Shown here: one piece after another, positions 37,909 to 51,664 of the stretch | Position numbering within the stretch: position 1 is the first letter of the stretch | How the letters are laid out: the number at the start of each line of letters is the position of its first letter | Assembly: GCA_013397845.1 (NCBI GenBank) | Contig: VZTG01003809.1 | Coordinates: 666,845 to 730,844, forward strand | DNA length: 64,000 nt | Source: Melanocharis versteri | Taxonomy: Eukaryota > Chordata > Aves > Passeriformes > Melanocharitidae | Direction of reading: 5' to 3' | Notes under the pieces: model-generated | The model's input: only the letters and a program-made list of their open reading frames with translations | What the model was told of the DNA's origin: nothing | Database searches by the model: none | Program-made: the position numbers and the translations under genes

Positions 37909-38170
37909 AGGATCACAGAATTGTTGGAAAAGATCTCTAAGGTCACCGAGCCCAACCATTCCCCCAGCACTGCCAAGGCCACCACCATGTCCCCAAGTGC
38001 CACATCCACACGGCTTTGAGATCCCTCAAGGGATGGGCACTCCACCCCTGCCCTGGGCAGCTGTGAGCCCTTTCCATGGAGAAATCCCTCCTGATCTCCC
38101 AGCTGAGCCTCCCCTGGCCCAGCCTGGGGCCGTTCCCCTCCTCCTGTCCCTGCTCCCTGGGAGCTGCTGT
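37909..38170 (-). mobile_element. CR1 LINE fragment, different subtype
   Basis: It begins aggatcacagaattgttgga, then aaagatctctaaggtcaccg and agcccaaccattcccccagc, followed by ccatgtccccaagtgccaca. This 5' continuation differs from the tgccacccctgcc subtype, so it is a second CR1 subfamily. Confidence 0.88.
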
Positions 38171-39503
38171 GGCTCCTGCAGGAAGCGTTTCCTGCCGCCT
38201 CCGCTCGCGGATCCACAGCCGGGTCTGGTGGTGGGAGCTGCCTCTCGGAGCTCCACTCTAATTTAGGGAACTGCTCAGTGCCAGGCTGCTCCTGCAGGGA
38301 TATTTCCCCCCCAGCAATAACGATGCCACCTCTGGATAATGAATCATTACGAACTGCAAGCACAGAATGATCTCTAATGATGGAGCTTTTCTAACGCCGG
38401 CTTGGAGCATTCCCATGTTCCCAATCCGCTTTTTCTCGCAGGAGTAACACGGCATTTCAGGCTGCTCCCAGATAATGGCACTGCTGAGGCTGTTATGTGT
38501 CTGTGAGGGCAAGCAAAGGCTCGTCACCTCTTCAAAGAGTGACAAACCCAGAGAGCAGCAAGGACACAGCGAGACATCCCAGTGGGAAGGGAGGGAGGAG
38601 GAGTGATCTTTGATAGATAATTTGGGAAGGAAACATGTTTCCTAGTTTTTCCCCCAAGAAGAGACCAGCATTTACAGCATGAAAAGATTCTTTCATGAGC
38701 CCCGTGCCAGGCTTACAAAAGCTCTGCAACAGATCAGGGACATGGCACAAAGTGAGGGTCAAAACAGGGCTGAGGAGCTGAACCCCAGAGTGAACTTCTG
38801 TAAGCAGACCCACACTGGTCCCCATCCCTCTGAGAGGCCCTGGATCAGATCTGCAGCTGCCAGCTGGGATGGCTGAGATACCAAACCAGGTCATTGCTCA
38901 GTCCCACTGGGTTTCAGATCAGTCCTTCCTTGCTGCAGCTCATTTTCCCTCCAGATTCATGGCCAAGGTCGTTGCTGGGAGCTCGTACAGTGACCACCGT
39001 TCTGCTGGGACTCAAAATGGGCACATCCAGCAAAGCTGGGAATTATTTCAGTAGGTTCTGCCCCCAGCCTGTGGACAGGGGAATGGAAAATAGAACCAGA
39101 ACTCTATAACTCCTTGGTCTTTTCTTGCCGTTCTCATAATCCCCATCTCCTTCACACTGGAGTAATGTTCTTAATGTACTCGACCGAGCCTTAATGACCC
39201 TCTCTCAAATGAGTACTAAAAATGCAATATAGTTCAATAAAACCACTCTTGCAGCCGGGCAGAACCCACCCCCTGCACTGCCTGGGCAGGAGGCACTCAA
39301 TCTCATGGAGCTCTGCCACCAGGGCTTGTAAAAGGGCCAGGAGTTAGGCCAAGCCCTGGGAAGGCAGTCCAGGACTCACCCCAGCAGTGCCTGATCTCAT
39401 GGGAAACGCCCACGGCAGATCCCAGCCAGGCACCAACGCTGGGCTGGGGACTCTGGGACAGGGACTGAGAGAGGGACCTTGGCCAGGGACACTCAGTCAC
39501 ACC

Positions 39504-39610
39504 CCAGGCCAGGCTGGACAGGGCTGGGAGCAGCCTGGGACAGTGGCAGGTGTCCCTGCCCCGAGCAGGCATGGAGCTGGATGGGCTCTGGGGCCTCTCC
39601 CAGCCCCACT
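39504..39610 (+). mobile_element. CR1 LINE fragment
   Basis: It contains ccaggccaggctggacaggg, cctgggacagtggcaggtgt and gagctggatgggctctgggg. The sense strand is plus and the terminal repeat is missing. Confidence 0.82.
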
Positions 39611-40088
39611 CCCTGGCCACGCGTTCACTTCTCCCAGGAACCCCGGAAAAGAGATGCAATATGGATATTGCTGAGTGATCTCAGCACAAAGCTCTTCATT
39701 GACTGCTTCCCAAAGAGCCTTTTCAATGAACAGCCCATTAAAGACAGAGCGATTCTCTTAATTTGATGCTGGACTTGAGAGGCCTATGAAATATCTGCCA
39801 ATATTCGGAGTGCCCAGAGTGTTTAACTGAGCAGGGATGGCTGCAGGGATCGTCCCTCCAGGAAAGCCCACACTGCTCTAAAAGCTTCCAAAAACATCAT
39901 CAATCTTTAAAGCCTCCATTTTCCTTGATGCCGCAGTCCTGATTTTATGAACTGGGCATCCAGACCTGTGACAGTGGAGGAGAAGCTGCACTGTGCTACA
40001 CCAAGAATAAACCTGAGGAAATTCACATTGCAGCAAGAGCTTCGGAGAGTCAAAATACTAATGCACCAGAAATGAGGTCACAGCCTCA

Positions 40089-40090
<2 letters not shown>

Positions 40091-40119
<29 letters not shown>
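40091..40119. repeat. (TCAA)n microsatellite
   Basis: Seven uninterrupted tcaa units lie here. It is likely length-polymorphic. Confidence 0.95.
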
Positions 40120-40120
<1 letters not shown>

Positions 40121-41258
40121 TTTAAACAATTTTTATGCCACAAAGAAGTTTTATCACTACTTTTTTGTGGAATCTTGATAGGCAACACCAGGAAATCTGG
40201 GATTCAGAAGACCAAAGAGAGAGGCCAAAGAAAGGATAAGGAAGAATTAATATGCTGAATGTTCCCCTTTCCCTTACTGCGGGGCACTCCTCATATTAGT
40301 CTACGCCTAATTAAATTTCCTTCCATTATTCACAGATCAGATTTCCCACTGTCCCCCCTGCACCTCCTGACAGGCACCTGCTGTGTGCAGCCCGTTATCC
40401 CACATTTACCACATTTATCACATCCCATGGGAACTCAGGAGATCAAGGGCTCCACTCCAGAGCTGCCAACCTCCGTGTGGCAGTAAGGGCAGTGCAGAGG
40501 AGTTTTTGCCTGCCCTGCCCTGTAAATCTCTGTGCTGCAGGATGGGGCTCCCCACTGGAATCTCCTCTGCTCCTCATCCCACCAGGACTGGCCTTGGAAG
40601 GTGCAGCTCTTCCAATCTGGAACAAGCGATAGGGGCCAACACATTTTCTCTTATTAAGAGTCTGACTTGTATGGAGGAATTTAAATGATGTTCTGAGTAT
40701 TACACAAATGAAAAGTAATTAAATCAATGTAACTTCTAAGAAAACAGATGTTAACTGTTATTTCACATAAGACATCCGCTTCCTTTATCTTTAATTCATT
40801 TTGTGGTCGGAAGAGATGACCAAAGTTATCTTTACTTTGCAAAAACTACTGCAACGTGAGTGAGGGAAATTAACACTTTGATTAACACTTTTAATATTTG
40901 AAATTAATTTCAAAGCTTCGTCTCAGTTTCCAAGGTTTGTATTAATCATTTCTCCCAATATTATGGCATATTGAAAGAACTTGATTAGACTGATTCCAAA
41001 ACAGTGAGTGAAGAGACAGCTCAACCACCACTGATTCAATTCCTCTCTGGCATGCCATGCCTACCTACTCAGGGAGCTTGCACTGCGGAGGAGCTGCTTT
41101 GCTGCCACCTCTATTTCAACAGAAAACATGGAATTTTGGATGTAAAAGTCTCTTTCTCAGCACTCACGCCCAGAGCAGCTCACTCCAGGGCTGGGATCTG
41201 GGGCTGTGACACCCACAGAGCTCTGGCAAACCACGGCTGGTGGGGAACTCTGTCAGCT

Positions 41259-41640
41259 CACAGAGCCGTGGAGTGGTTTCGGCTGGAAAAGCCCTCCCAG
41301 ATCAGGATCCAGCGATTCCCCAGCACTGCTGGGGGATATTCCATGGACAAATATTTCCAATATCTCCAATATTTCTATGAACAATTGTTCCCAATATCCA
41401 CCCTGAGCTTCCCCAGCCCAGCCTGAGGCCGTTCCCTCTCCTCCTGTCCCTGTTCCCTGGGAGCACAGCCCGACCCCCCCGGCTGTCCCTCCTGTCAGGG
41501 AGCTCGAGAGAGGGAAAAGATCCCCCTGAGCTCCTTTGCTCCAGGCTGAGCCCCTCCCAGCTCCCTCAGGACTCTCCAGCCCCTTCCCAGCTGCATCCCT
41601 TGCCCTGGACACGTCCCTGTTTCACCCCTCAGAGCCATGT
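41259..41640 (-). mobile_element. CR1 LINE fragment, long
   Basis: It starts gtggagtggtttcggctgga and continues into cccagcccagcctgaggccg, ctctcctcctgtccctgttc and cctgagctcctttgctccag, which are sections of the second CR1 subtype. A short AT-rich segment with repeated aatatttcc motifs interrupts it at about 41345-41400. Confidence 0.85.
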
Positions 41641-44600
41641 CCAGCACACTCCAGGCATGGAACAGCCCCTGCATCCACAGGGGAACTTTCCTGAAAAAGC
41701 ACCTCCATTTACAAGTCATGAAGTTGACTTTTGCCCTTCCGGATGCCTCTCTCAGAGCAAAGCAATGTTCTCTGCATAAAAATAACGGATGAAAGGAGAA
41801 TATCCCCAAAATTCCAGCGAGTCTTGTTTAATCCACTCGCTTTCATTTGTTCTGCGAACTTCTTATTTTGGGGAAATAAATGTTTTTAATTAAGTTGACT
41901 GCACAGCTGCTGAGGCAAGAGCTGACTGTCAGAGCTCTGGAGCAGTCCCTGCACATCCGCCCCGATAGCTGCACTCAGTGGTGATAAGCAATTTGTTGAG
42001 TCATGCTCTTTTCCCTCTCTCCAATCTTGATTCCCCAGACAGTGTCAGTTCTCCATTTGTTAATCCATATTTAATTTTTAAATCACAAAACATCATGGCT
42101 TTAACGATAAGCTTTTAAAGCGCCCTCCTACACAGTCTCTCTTGCCATCTCCCGGGATATTGCTGATAACAAGCAGGAATCAGATGCTTCAAATATTAAT
42201 GAAGGAGCTGCTGCTGGAAACTGGGAGGTTCGGGGCCAGGTGGTGATTGTGTGGAGATGGGATGGAAAGGGAAACCGGGGAGGAACAAGGCTGAGGATAA
42301 AAGAGCACTGAAGGAAGACAGCAGCAGGCCAGTGTCAGATCAGGATCTGGGAAAACGCCACTTCCCAAAGCCAGGGAGAGGGAAGGAGCTCTGCCAGGTG
42401 GGCTGAGAACCCCATGGCACAAAAGAGGACAGGGCCCCAGATTCCTCCTTTCTGGAATGCAGAAAATGCAAAAAAACCCCGCCAAGCTGTTGGTTCCTCT
42501 CACCCGGAGAATCCTTGGGACACACGATGGACATCACGAAACCTTCAGCAGCAGCTGCCTCACCGAAGCCAGGCACTCACTAAAATCCCTGGAGAACATC
42601 CCCGAGCCACCGAGCCGCTTGTTCCCAGTGAAAGGCCCCTGGGATGGGAATTCTCCACCGTGCCAAAGCCAGGCTGGGAGCTGCTGTCCCCTGGAGCCCC
42701 AGTGCTGCCCCCAACCCTCCCGGGGATGTGAGGGAGGCACTGGGGTCACTGGGGCAGCCCCACACTGCTGCGGCACTGTTAGCAGCACCCCTGGAATTCC
42801 CAAAGCACAGCACAGCCCTCCACACGCGCAGAATCCTGTTTTTCTGTGTTTTCAAAGACACAAAGGCGTGGAGGAGCCCTGCTCCCTCCGAGCGTCTCAG
42901 TAAAGGTTTTAAATGTAAACTTGGTTCCTGTTACACTGGGAAAAGAGTCCTATTAAAACTGAAGTTACTTTGATGATAAATTTTAATTAGTACTATCCAC
43001 AAAATGCTAAAATAATCTGATGGAGGAGGCGAATTCCAGCTGAAACAGCAGAACATGTAAATCCTCTGCTGATTTACAGATCTTGGAAGCAAATCTGGAG
43101 CAGTTCCCTCAGCCTTCCATGCAATATTTTTTATTTTTCTCTAGAAAAGTTACACTGCCAAGGAGACATCTCTTTTTTTGGTAGATCCTTGTTAATTACG
43201 AGCATGGAACATTCCTACTAATTGAGCAGCCAGCCAACACACCAACTTAGAGATGCACAGTTCGCTGCAATCTGAGTTACAGCGTGTGAAAACGAAGGGA
43301 TTCTTCTTCAAAACGAAATAAAAGCATTTCACCAATGGTTGGAAGAGAAATGGAAACACTTTTTACCTACCAAAGTATGGAGTTCACTGTTGTGTGTTTC
43401 CCCTGCCACAGCTGAAGGCATCACTAACACCTAAAACAGAGCAGAGAGCTGCACTTGCACATGAAATGTCCAAGGACAGGTCAGAGACAGTGCAGTGACA
43501 TCGTCTCCTCACAGAACGTGTTCCAGAGCAAGGACAGAACCTCAGCCCAAGGAAAATCTCTTTTCCACTCTGAATTATTAAATGTGGGGCAAACGTTTAC
43601 AGGGGAGAAGGGGAACAGAGCCCTCGGGGCAGCTGGGGATGGGGCACTCGCAGCTGAGCCCCCACAGATGTCAGTGACTGTTCTGGCACAAGCCCAGAGA
43701 GAAGATGCAGGAACAAAAACAAAGGAGGAATTCAGAAGTGGGAGGAACAAATGGAGGACATTTCTTTTAGCACAGCTCTAATCCTGCAGGTCCCGAGCCA
43801 GCAGCAGCTGCTGCTGAAATGCTGCCCTGAGCAAACCCCTCACACTCAGGCTCCAAACCAGCTCGGTGCCTGAGAAGTCCTGAGCCACTTTCAATTTATC
43901 ATGAGATTGTCAAAGGTGAAAAGGTTGAATTCGGTGGCAGTAACTTCCAAATTCTAGTGGCTGTATCTGGATTTTTGCCTGCCAGCTGGAATAGGCACTA
44001 AAGTGAAATTACCCTCCTGCTAACAGCTGGAAACGACTCCCAGGAGTCAGCCCCGTGCTCCTGGAATGCTTTGATGGGTTAAATTCCTGGAGATTTTACT
44101 GCAGATGCCACTTGTGCCTCCTTATTTCATGGGAGGATTTCATCTTGGCTGCAGTGTATTTTCTGCAGACAAATTTTCTCTCTGCCTCTTTCTTCCCTCA
44201 TTTGACAGAAACAGAACTCAAACTTAAATAGCAAAACACCCATAATTTTGTATCGAGGTTCTCCAATCATCCTAAAAGTGGTGGTTGATGCAGCCAGTTC
44301 AAACCCTGTCTGGACAGAAGATGTGCTGCAAATATAATTCAGGGATCTCCTGTTTCCATGGCAAATTAGGATGAACAACATGAAATCAGGAGAGATAAAT
44401 CTGGAAAAGAACCCCAAACCGTTATGGGGAAAGGAACGGGAAGTGCCCAGAATTAGGCTCACGAAGCTGTGGATGAAATCTCTGCAGTGGGGCAGTGGAT
44501 GCTCCCATCCCTCCGTGGCACCTGGAGCTGAAGCTCCCTGGGGAGCTGGGGATACCAACAGTGCTCCTCATGATCTCCTCATAAATCACTGAATTACAAC

Positions 44601-44724
44601 TCAGAACTTCCTGATTCCGCAAAGCCAGCACCTGGGCCATCACCCAGGGGTGGGAGCTGGGCTCACCGAGCAGCATCGCACGGCAGATCAGGTGTGATAT
44701 GCTTTGGTGGCATGGCAGTTCTCC

Positions 44725-44783
44725 GTCTGAGGCTGGACTCGATGATCTCGAAGGGCTTCTCCCATCTGCACGATTCTATGGCT
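44725..44783 (+). mobile_element. CR1 LINE 3' end
   Basis: The stretch tgaggctggactcgatgatc, tcgaagggcttctcccatct and gcacgattctatgg is a clear CR1 3' terminus. Confidence 0.85.
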
Positions 44784-45369
44784 CTTTGCAGGCCCAAGCT
44801 CAATTGTCAAGAAGACACCTTCACGTCAGACAGCTCGTGGAGAAGTCTGTCAGACAGCGAGAGCAAGAGAAGAAAGCTTTCCTGATGAAGGCCAGGATCC
44901 ATCCCTTCGTCCCTTCACCTTTTCAGACACAGTTATTGACCTGCCTTGACAGAAACTGTCTCCACTGGAGATAATTTTGGGAGGATTTCCGAGATGACAG
45001 GAATGCAGCTCTGCCAGTGCCTCTGTGCACAGGCCGGTGTTTGGGGCTGTGGTCAGTGAGGCAGGTCAGGGGCACGGGCTGCCCGCTGAGGGGACAGTGC
45101 CAGGAGCTCCCCCCGGGCACAGCAGCTCTGTCACACACTCACCCTGCTCAGAGCATTCCAGGCTGGAAACTGCAAACACCCGGGCAGTCATTACATCCGT
45201 TATAAATTCTGTAATTACCAGTCACCCCACAAAGCCAGCCAGCTGGGTTTGGCATCCTGGGTGCACTCCAGGAGTCACCTCGAGCCCTCAGCACCTGGAG
45301 GATGCCAGGACCACCCCCAGCTCACAGAGCAGCAGCGTCAGCACTTGAGCTTTACGGCCCCAGCAGGCA

Positions 45370-45436
45370 AATAAAAGGTTTACACAATTAAAACGTTACA
45401 CCAATAAAAGGTTTACACCAATAAAAGGGTTACATC
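45370..45436. repeat. 17-bp AT-rich tandem repeat, four copies
   Basis: Units of the form aataaaaggtttacacc occur four times with small changes (attaaaacgttacacc; aataaaagggttacatc). Confidence 0.9.
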
Positions 45437-48400
45437 ACTCCACAGGAACCTGGGGCTCATTAGAAACCTCTCCCTAAAGTCCCGCTGCATAGTGATGACA
45501 CAGGGTAAAACTTCTAAAAGTTAAAAATGAGGAGGCTGTAAATGAATGTTTCAGTCCTTCAGAGAGAGTTTCCAAGCACTGCAGGCAGCAATGACAGCCA
45601 GGCCTCAACAGGTAACACAGACCCACATTTATGGCACAGAACAGATGGCATTTCACAAACTGCCACTTGATGGAAGTTTTCATCCACTCCAAGAACTGCT
45701 TTTCCAAAATCCAAATAAAACATAAGACACAATAAGCAGGACAAAGGATGATGAGGCCACAGGCAGCTTTCAGATGTGATAAATCCAAATGGATTTAATC
45801 TGTTCATTAACACAAAAGCTGTTTATTGGGAATTTACTGTAGTTGGCCCAACACTACATTCCCCAAAAGGAAAATACAACGATCATGCCCAACAGAAATC
45901 AGGCATTTCTGCTGCTTCATTAAAGATCTGCATTCCTGCCTTCTGAAAGTGGTGCCTGATTGCAGCTGGAGCATCTGTCACGTTGGAAAAAAACCCCAAA
46001 CAACAGCAAATCATTCAGAAATGGTCTGAAATAACAGATATCAAGGAGGCTCTGGCTGTGCCTTTGCAGAAGCCCAGAGCTGGCGTTAGCAGGGAATGGG
46101 CACCAATAGGAGCAGTTTGCTCCCCAGAAGGTTAAAACTTCCTCTGACTGTGTTAAATCCCCTCGGTATCTGCATTTGAAATTCAGTTCTAGACATGTTA
46201 TTCCTGTCTCCAAATCCACCTGAGGCAGCGCCAGCTGAGAGCTCCCCAAACCCCAAAGCCCAGCCTTGCAAGGACAGGACCGAGCAGAGCTTTCCTCTCC
46301 CAGGAGAGGCTCTGCAGAAAGCAGAGTGGGATGCCAGCACTCACAGGGTTCAGAACGTGCTACACTAAAAAATCCAGGAATTTCTCACAATTCCTGTAAT
46401 GTTTCAGTCACGTTCTCAGCTACTTTTCCTTCAAGCAGCTCCTTTCCCAGTGAGTGGATCTCAGATGAGACAAGCTGCCCTGCCCTCATCTCGTGGGACT
46501 GCAGACCCAGCCTGTCCCTGCTGCCAGGGCACCAGGGCCTCTCGCTGCTCAACCACATCTCCAGTCTCTTGATTGGTTTCAGAAAAGGCAGAACACTTTC
46601 CAAAGGCTGCAGAGGTCTTCCAAGCCCAACCATCGAGGAAAATGAAAGATAATTCACCGAAATCACACCGAATTTCCCATAAATGATCGGCATTATGGCA
46701 GTTATCCATTTTTTTGCTACTTTTACACCTCTGTTTGTTTCAGGTGAATGGCAGCTGGGACTTTTACCACCATCACTTGGCAGAGAGTCTGGAGGAGAGG
46801 GGAAGAAAGCTCAGTGCTGAGCAGTGCCTCAGGAATCCTTTCGGGATGAAACACGGAGCGGGTACCTGTGATGTTCTTACTCAAAGCTTCTTGTATTTTC
46901 TGTTGACTTTTCTTTGGCAATGTCACTTTTAATAACAGGTCCAGAACCAGGCTGACCTACATAATCCTTCTGGTACAGAAGCACACACTGCCTCCCACTA
47001 TTTTGGGAGAACATAAATGGAAACGTCTATGTCTTGCTTGGTTATCGTGTCCCTCCAGAGCTATAAAAATCAAATGGGAACAAATGTCCCAGACTTGTCC
47101 AATTCGCCAGGCAAACTCACAGATCCGTTCTCTTTTCAACAGCAGGGCCCAGCAATGCAAAAGAGTCTGATTATTTCATGTCAAGGCACGAATCTTCCTG
47201 CTCTACACTCAGATGGCACCGGGGAACTTCAGTCTCTGGGGTCAGCCAGCACTGGCCCCCAGGAGGAGGAGCTGGAACTTCTCCCTCTCTCCCTGTCAGT
47301 GTTTATCCGTTTAGCAGGAGAACCCAGCATGGGAAGAGAGGATGGCAGATGCATCAAAGTAATTTCAAGCCTTTTTCCTGTTATTCTGTTACCCTTTAAT
47401 TGTCCTGAACTAACCCTGCCACATGACAGACCTCTTGTTTTCCTTTCCAGCTGTCTCGCTTTCCTTTCCCTGGGATTAACAGCACCTGCACACAGCCGCT
47501 GCTCCCAGGTCCAGGTCTGAACCCAGCAGGTCACAAATAAAACCCCCTCGGGTCATTTGGCTGCATCACATCTGATTTAAAAAGGTACAAAAGCTGCCCG
47601 TGCAGCAATCCCAGAACGCTCTTTGCCAGTCAGGCGTTTCCAGAGCTGCATTTTGCAGCATCCTCCCCCAGCCCCGTTTCCACAGTGACACAGGGCGAGG
47701 CTCCATCCTGCTGGAGGGAGGGACACGGTGACAAACACGAAACGGGAATGAGGAGCAGCAGCTCCCTCCCGGCTCCCAGCACTCTGCCTCTGTCCCAGGT
47801 GCTGAAACCCAGCTCATGAGTCAATGGACATTCTGAAGCTCATGTTTCTGTAGGTACTCAGGAAAAGGATGGAAATCCAAACCCTAGCAACTGGCCGTGC
47901 AACTGGAGATGTAAAACACAGCAGCAAAATGAACCGTAACAAAGAAATTACTGAAGAGCTTAAAACCTCTATTCTGCACCTATCCCGACCTGCTGCAAAC
48001 CCTGAGGCTGTAAAAACAAATCCATTCCATCACTGAGGGAGCAAAAATGGCACCAGACACCGCAGCACAGGTGAGCAGGGTCAGAGCATTGGGGGAACAG
48101 GAGCAAAGTGTCACTGCCATCACCCAACGCTGCTGCTGGGGGGGAGCAGCCAAAGGGGATAAAACCACCCAGAAACAAACGTGGCAAAAGGCCCTGCGTC
48201 CAAAGGAACGTGCACCCATCACTGTGCTGCCAATTTAATCCATCCCCGTTCATCTCCACTCCCTCACCTTGGCACTCGCCATCCTTCCTTCTAATACCAA
48301 CAGAGAAAACATTTCCCCCGCCAGTAATCTTGTTTATTCTAATAAAGAATCACTGACTAAAACAAAATCCAGAGAATTGACTGTTGACTCACAACTGAAG

Positions 48401-50409
48401 AGAAACTCCCATAGGCAAATCTTTTTAGCATTCCAAAAGCATGACTAATTCAATTAACACCAGCCAGAAGAAGATTATGTACAGCTATGAAGTTATACAT
48501 CTATATATGTATAGAATAAATAACAATTACATGTTAAGGAACACAGGTAAGAGCTGGATGGTTTGCATTTTGTATTTCAAATACTGGTATAAACATCTTT
48601 ATTGCCAGTTTGACTCCAGGAGGCGTTTACAAATTCTCAGACATATGTGAAAATAAAGTTTTAGAATTGCGTGGTTTTAATTACCTTTTCTTTATCCAAA
48701 TCATTATGGGATGTTGTTATGGCAGAGTTGTCTTTGTCCATCAGTGACTGCACACATGCCAAACCACCCTCTAACCCTTCTTTTTCCTCTCTACTCATTC
48801 AGAATCTCCATAAATCTCATGAAAAGAAAAAACCAGAAAAGCAAGGAAGTGGAAAGCAGCTTGTCTTGTGGATCACTCATGCAAGGAGAGAATTCAGGGT
48901 TGCCCTTGAAAGGCTTTTCTGAAAACTTCACAAACCCAGAGCACAATTAAACTATGAGCCTGAAAGTCCTTGTGCCAGAAAACAACTTCTTGCCTTTTAT
49001 TTTGACTCGAAAACCAGAGGTCAATAAACCCAACCAAGCAACGAAATGAATGTGAATTCTGGGCTCAGGCAGTGCAGCTGGTCTGGCCAGTTCTGCTCCA
49101 GAACCAGAGCCCACCGTGACAAACTGGGCACCAGAGGTGACGTGATTGTCCCAATCTAAGAACAGGAAAGGTTTTCAGAACAAGTCCCACCTTTTCTTTC
49201 CTGTAAAACGCCAATAAATCTCCTGCCTTGAGTTTTCAACCAGGCTCATTTAAAATTCCAGATCAGCCAGGGCAAAGTTGAACTTTACCCATCAACACAC
49301 ACCGAGATAAGAGGAAGCTCCTCATTCACGTCATTTTTGCCTGAAAAATGAACTTACAGGAAAAATGATGTGCTTTTTATAAAGGTGTGAATTAGGGCTA
49401 GCTGAAACTCAAATCCCAAAATAAACTGTTAGTTAAGCAGCCATCTGGGCAGATCCTGGAGTGCAGGGCCAGGAGCAGCACAACCCTCTGCCACGACATC
49501 TCAGGGCCACCACCTGAAAACATCCAAAGCCTAAACCTGCAGCAAGTGTTCATCACCCTCATGTTGTCCTCAAGGAAGTTCAAACACTGGGGTGGAAAAC
49601 TTCACTGCCAACTTCTGACCTGCGTCAGGCTGGGAATATTGCACAGAGCCCACGGCCAGAGCCCTGGGCTGACCCAAACCCGCCTCAGCCGCAGACGGGG
49701 CTCTGTCCCTGCCCAGCCTGGCTGTGTGACCACACGTCTGTCCCCAGGCCTGCCGCAAGCCCAGGGACATTCTGAACAACACGTCAGCTTAGGCAGAACC
49801 AAGCAGAAGTCGGGGGAGTTGCCCTTCTTTAGAAAACCATTTTAAATTACTCTTTCGAAGGAGGGTAAGATCTGTTGCTGGCAGCGGGGTGGGCAGCGCA
49901 GAGCGGGGCCACGGGGCTGCCACCCTGACACGGCAGCACACACACACCTCCTGAGCCAGCAGCTCCTTCCTGAGCGTTTCCCAACCCCAGCAAGCCGGCT
50001 CTGGCAGCAGAACAGCACGCAGCTGCTCCCTGGGCTGCCCAGGGCAGCGGGAGTCCCCTTCCCTGCAGGGCTCTCCCAGCCGCAGCGGGGATGTGGCACC
50101 TGGGCACACGGGGTAATTGTTGGATGGGCTTTTCCAGCTTCAGCGGCTCTGATTGTTGCCACAGAAAATCACTGTGTTTGGGGTGATTGCAAATGCAAGT
50201 GCAGGATGACAGCAGTGCCCACTCCTCTCCTCTGCCACCCTCCTTCCAGAGGGGAAACGTGGCAGGGGCCAGACGTGGCACAGCACGTGTCTGTCCCTCC
50301 CTGCCAGCTGCAGGGACAATAACCCCGGCCCTTGCACTCCCTGCTGGTACGGTAATGCCATTAATCCGTGAGGTTTAGGGAATGTGGAGGAGCGGGGATC
50401 AAGCTGAAG

Positions 50410-50520
50410 ATCCCAGAAGGGTTTGGGTTGGAGGAGACCTGCAAGATCCTCCAGTTCCCCCCTGCCTGGACAGGGACCCATCCAGCAGAGCAGCTTGTTC
50501 AGGTGCTGGTGTTCCAGATC
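50410..50520 (-). mobile_element. CR1 LINE fragment, diverged
   Basis: It contains atcccagaagggtttgggtt, ggaggagacctgcaagatcc and cagcagagcagcttgttcag, a CR1-like order in reverse orientation. Confidence 0.65.
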
Positions 50521-51664
50521 CATCGTACGCTGTAAATACACACACACCAATATCAATGTATACCAGTATAAATAAATCTCTACAGACAGGGAGACCTGTG
50601 CTCCTGAGAGCAGCCAGGACACTGAGGCAGAGCTGGGGCAGGGGCTGTGTCACTCTGTACCCCAGCCCATCCAGGGGCCCCTCGGGTGGGCTCAGCCACA
50701 GCACAGGGGAGCTGCCAGCGCTGTTTTTAATCCCATCCTTTCAGGAATCATGCCCACAGCACCCTGCAGAGGGGAACAGCAATCTGTCCAGCTCACGTAA
50801 GTGTTAGAGCCCCTTATGTAACAGGCAGCAGGAAAAGCTCCCAGGAAAAGAACGTTTGCTGCTCTCTGAGAGGTGCAACCACCCTGCACAGATCCACACG
50901 AGGATTCTCAGCCACAGGCTCCCTGTGAAGGCTGAAGGTGCTGCAGGGAGAGCTGGGGCTGTGCTGGCAGCTCTGGGCTTTGTCTGGCTCCCTCTCATCT
51001 GCAGCTGCACGGCCACCGTGCCCTTTGTCTTCCCAATGCCTATTTGATTTGCTTCAGAGTAAATCACTGAGGGTAGATTTAATTTCTTGGAGCTGATAAT
51101 GAGTGTAGCTAGATATGGATCCTTCCATTTAAAAGTCTGCTTTGCAATTTAATCAGCCTCCACAGCCTCAACACCAGCCTGGAAGTAATGTGGGATGGAT
51201 GTAATGGTGAATGAAGAATAGAAAAATTAGAAAAAAATAGATTAATGATTTTATCAGAAATCCTGAGCTGCTGTCTGTAATCAAGTTTCACTGCAACACG
51301 CTCTCTCAACACACTGCTGTCTCTGGGGAGGATCACACACCTCCAGAAGCAGCTTTGGGGTCTGTCCAGTGCTGAGTAATTCCATCCCACCTCCCAGCAC
51401 AGCTCCTCTCCACACACAGGACACCAGGAGAGAAACGCCACTCTTTGCAGCAATCCTCCCATTCCTCACCTTCTTAAGGAACATTTTCATGGATAATGTG
51501 CCAAGACATTCACAGCCACCCTGACACGCCCAGGCAGCCCCGCAGGCCTCACCCCCAGATCCCACCCCCAGAGCCCTGTGTGGGTAACTGGGGTTCACAC
51601 CCAGCACCCTGCAAGGCTCAAACCAGGACTGGTCACACAGCAAAGGAAAAAGTCATTGAATAGT

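Larger units (their letters stand above)
30994..41000 (-). other. Intron 2, exon 3-proximal part
   Basis: This is the part of the 32.8-kb intron nearest exon 3. It contains four CR1 fragments (32731, 33971, 37909, 39504), a TCAA microsatellite (40091) and a pair of diverged similar segments near 36913 and 37818. AT-rich repeat-poor stretches lie at about 34600-34870 and 35800-36560. No coding sequence is supported. Confidence 0.8.
41001..51000 (-). other. Intron 2, central part
   Basis: CR1 fragments lie at 41259, 44725 and 50410. A 17-bp AT-rich repeat lies at 45370. The AT-rich stretches at about 41810-42190 and 48290-49040 look unique. Nothing resembling an exon, RNA gene or long terminal repeat was recognised. 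Confidence 0.78.

Noticed and set aside
46606..46640. CR1-like 3' end (aggtcttccaagcccaacca)
   Set aside because: Only about 30 bases match and the terminal repeat is absent, so it is not listed as an element.
50115..50160. CR1-like stretch (tggatgggcttttccagctt)
   Set aside because: The match is short and diverged and there is no second diagnostic block nearby.
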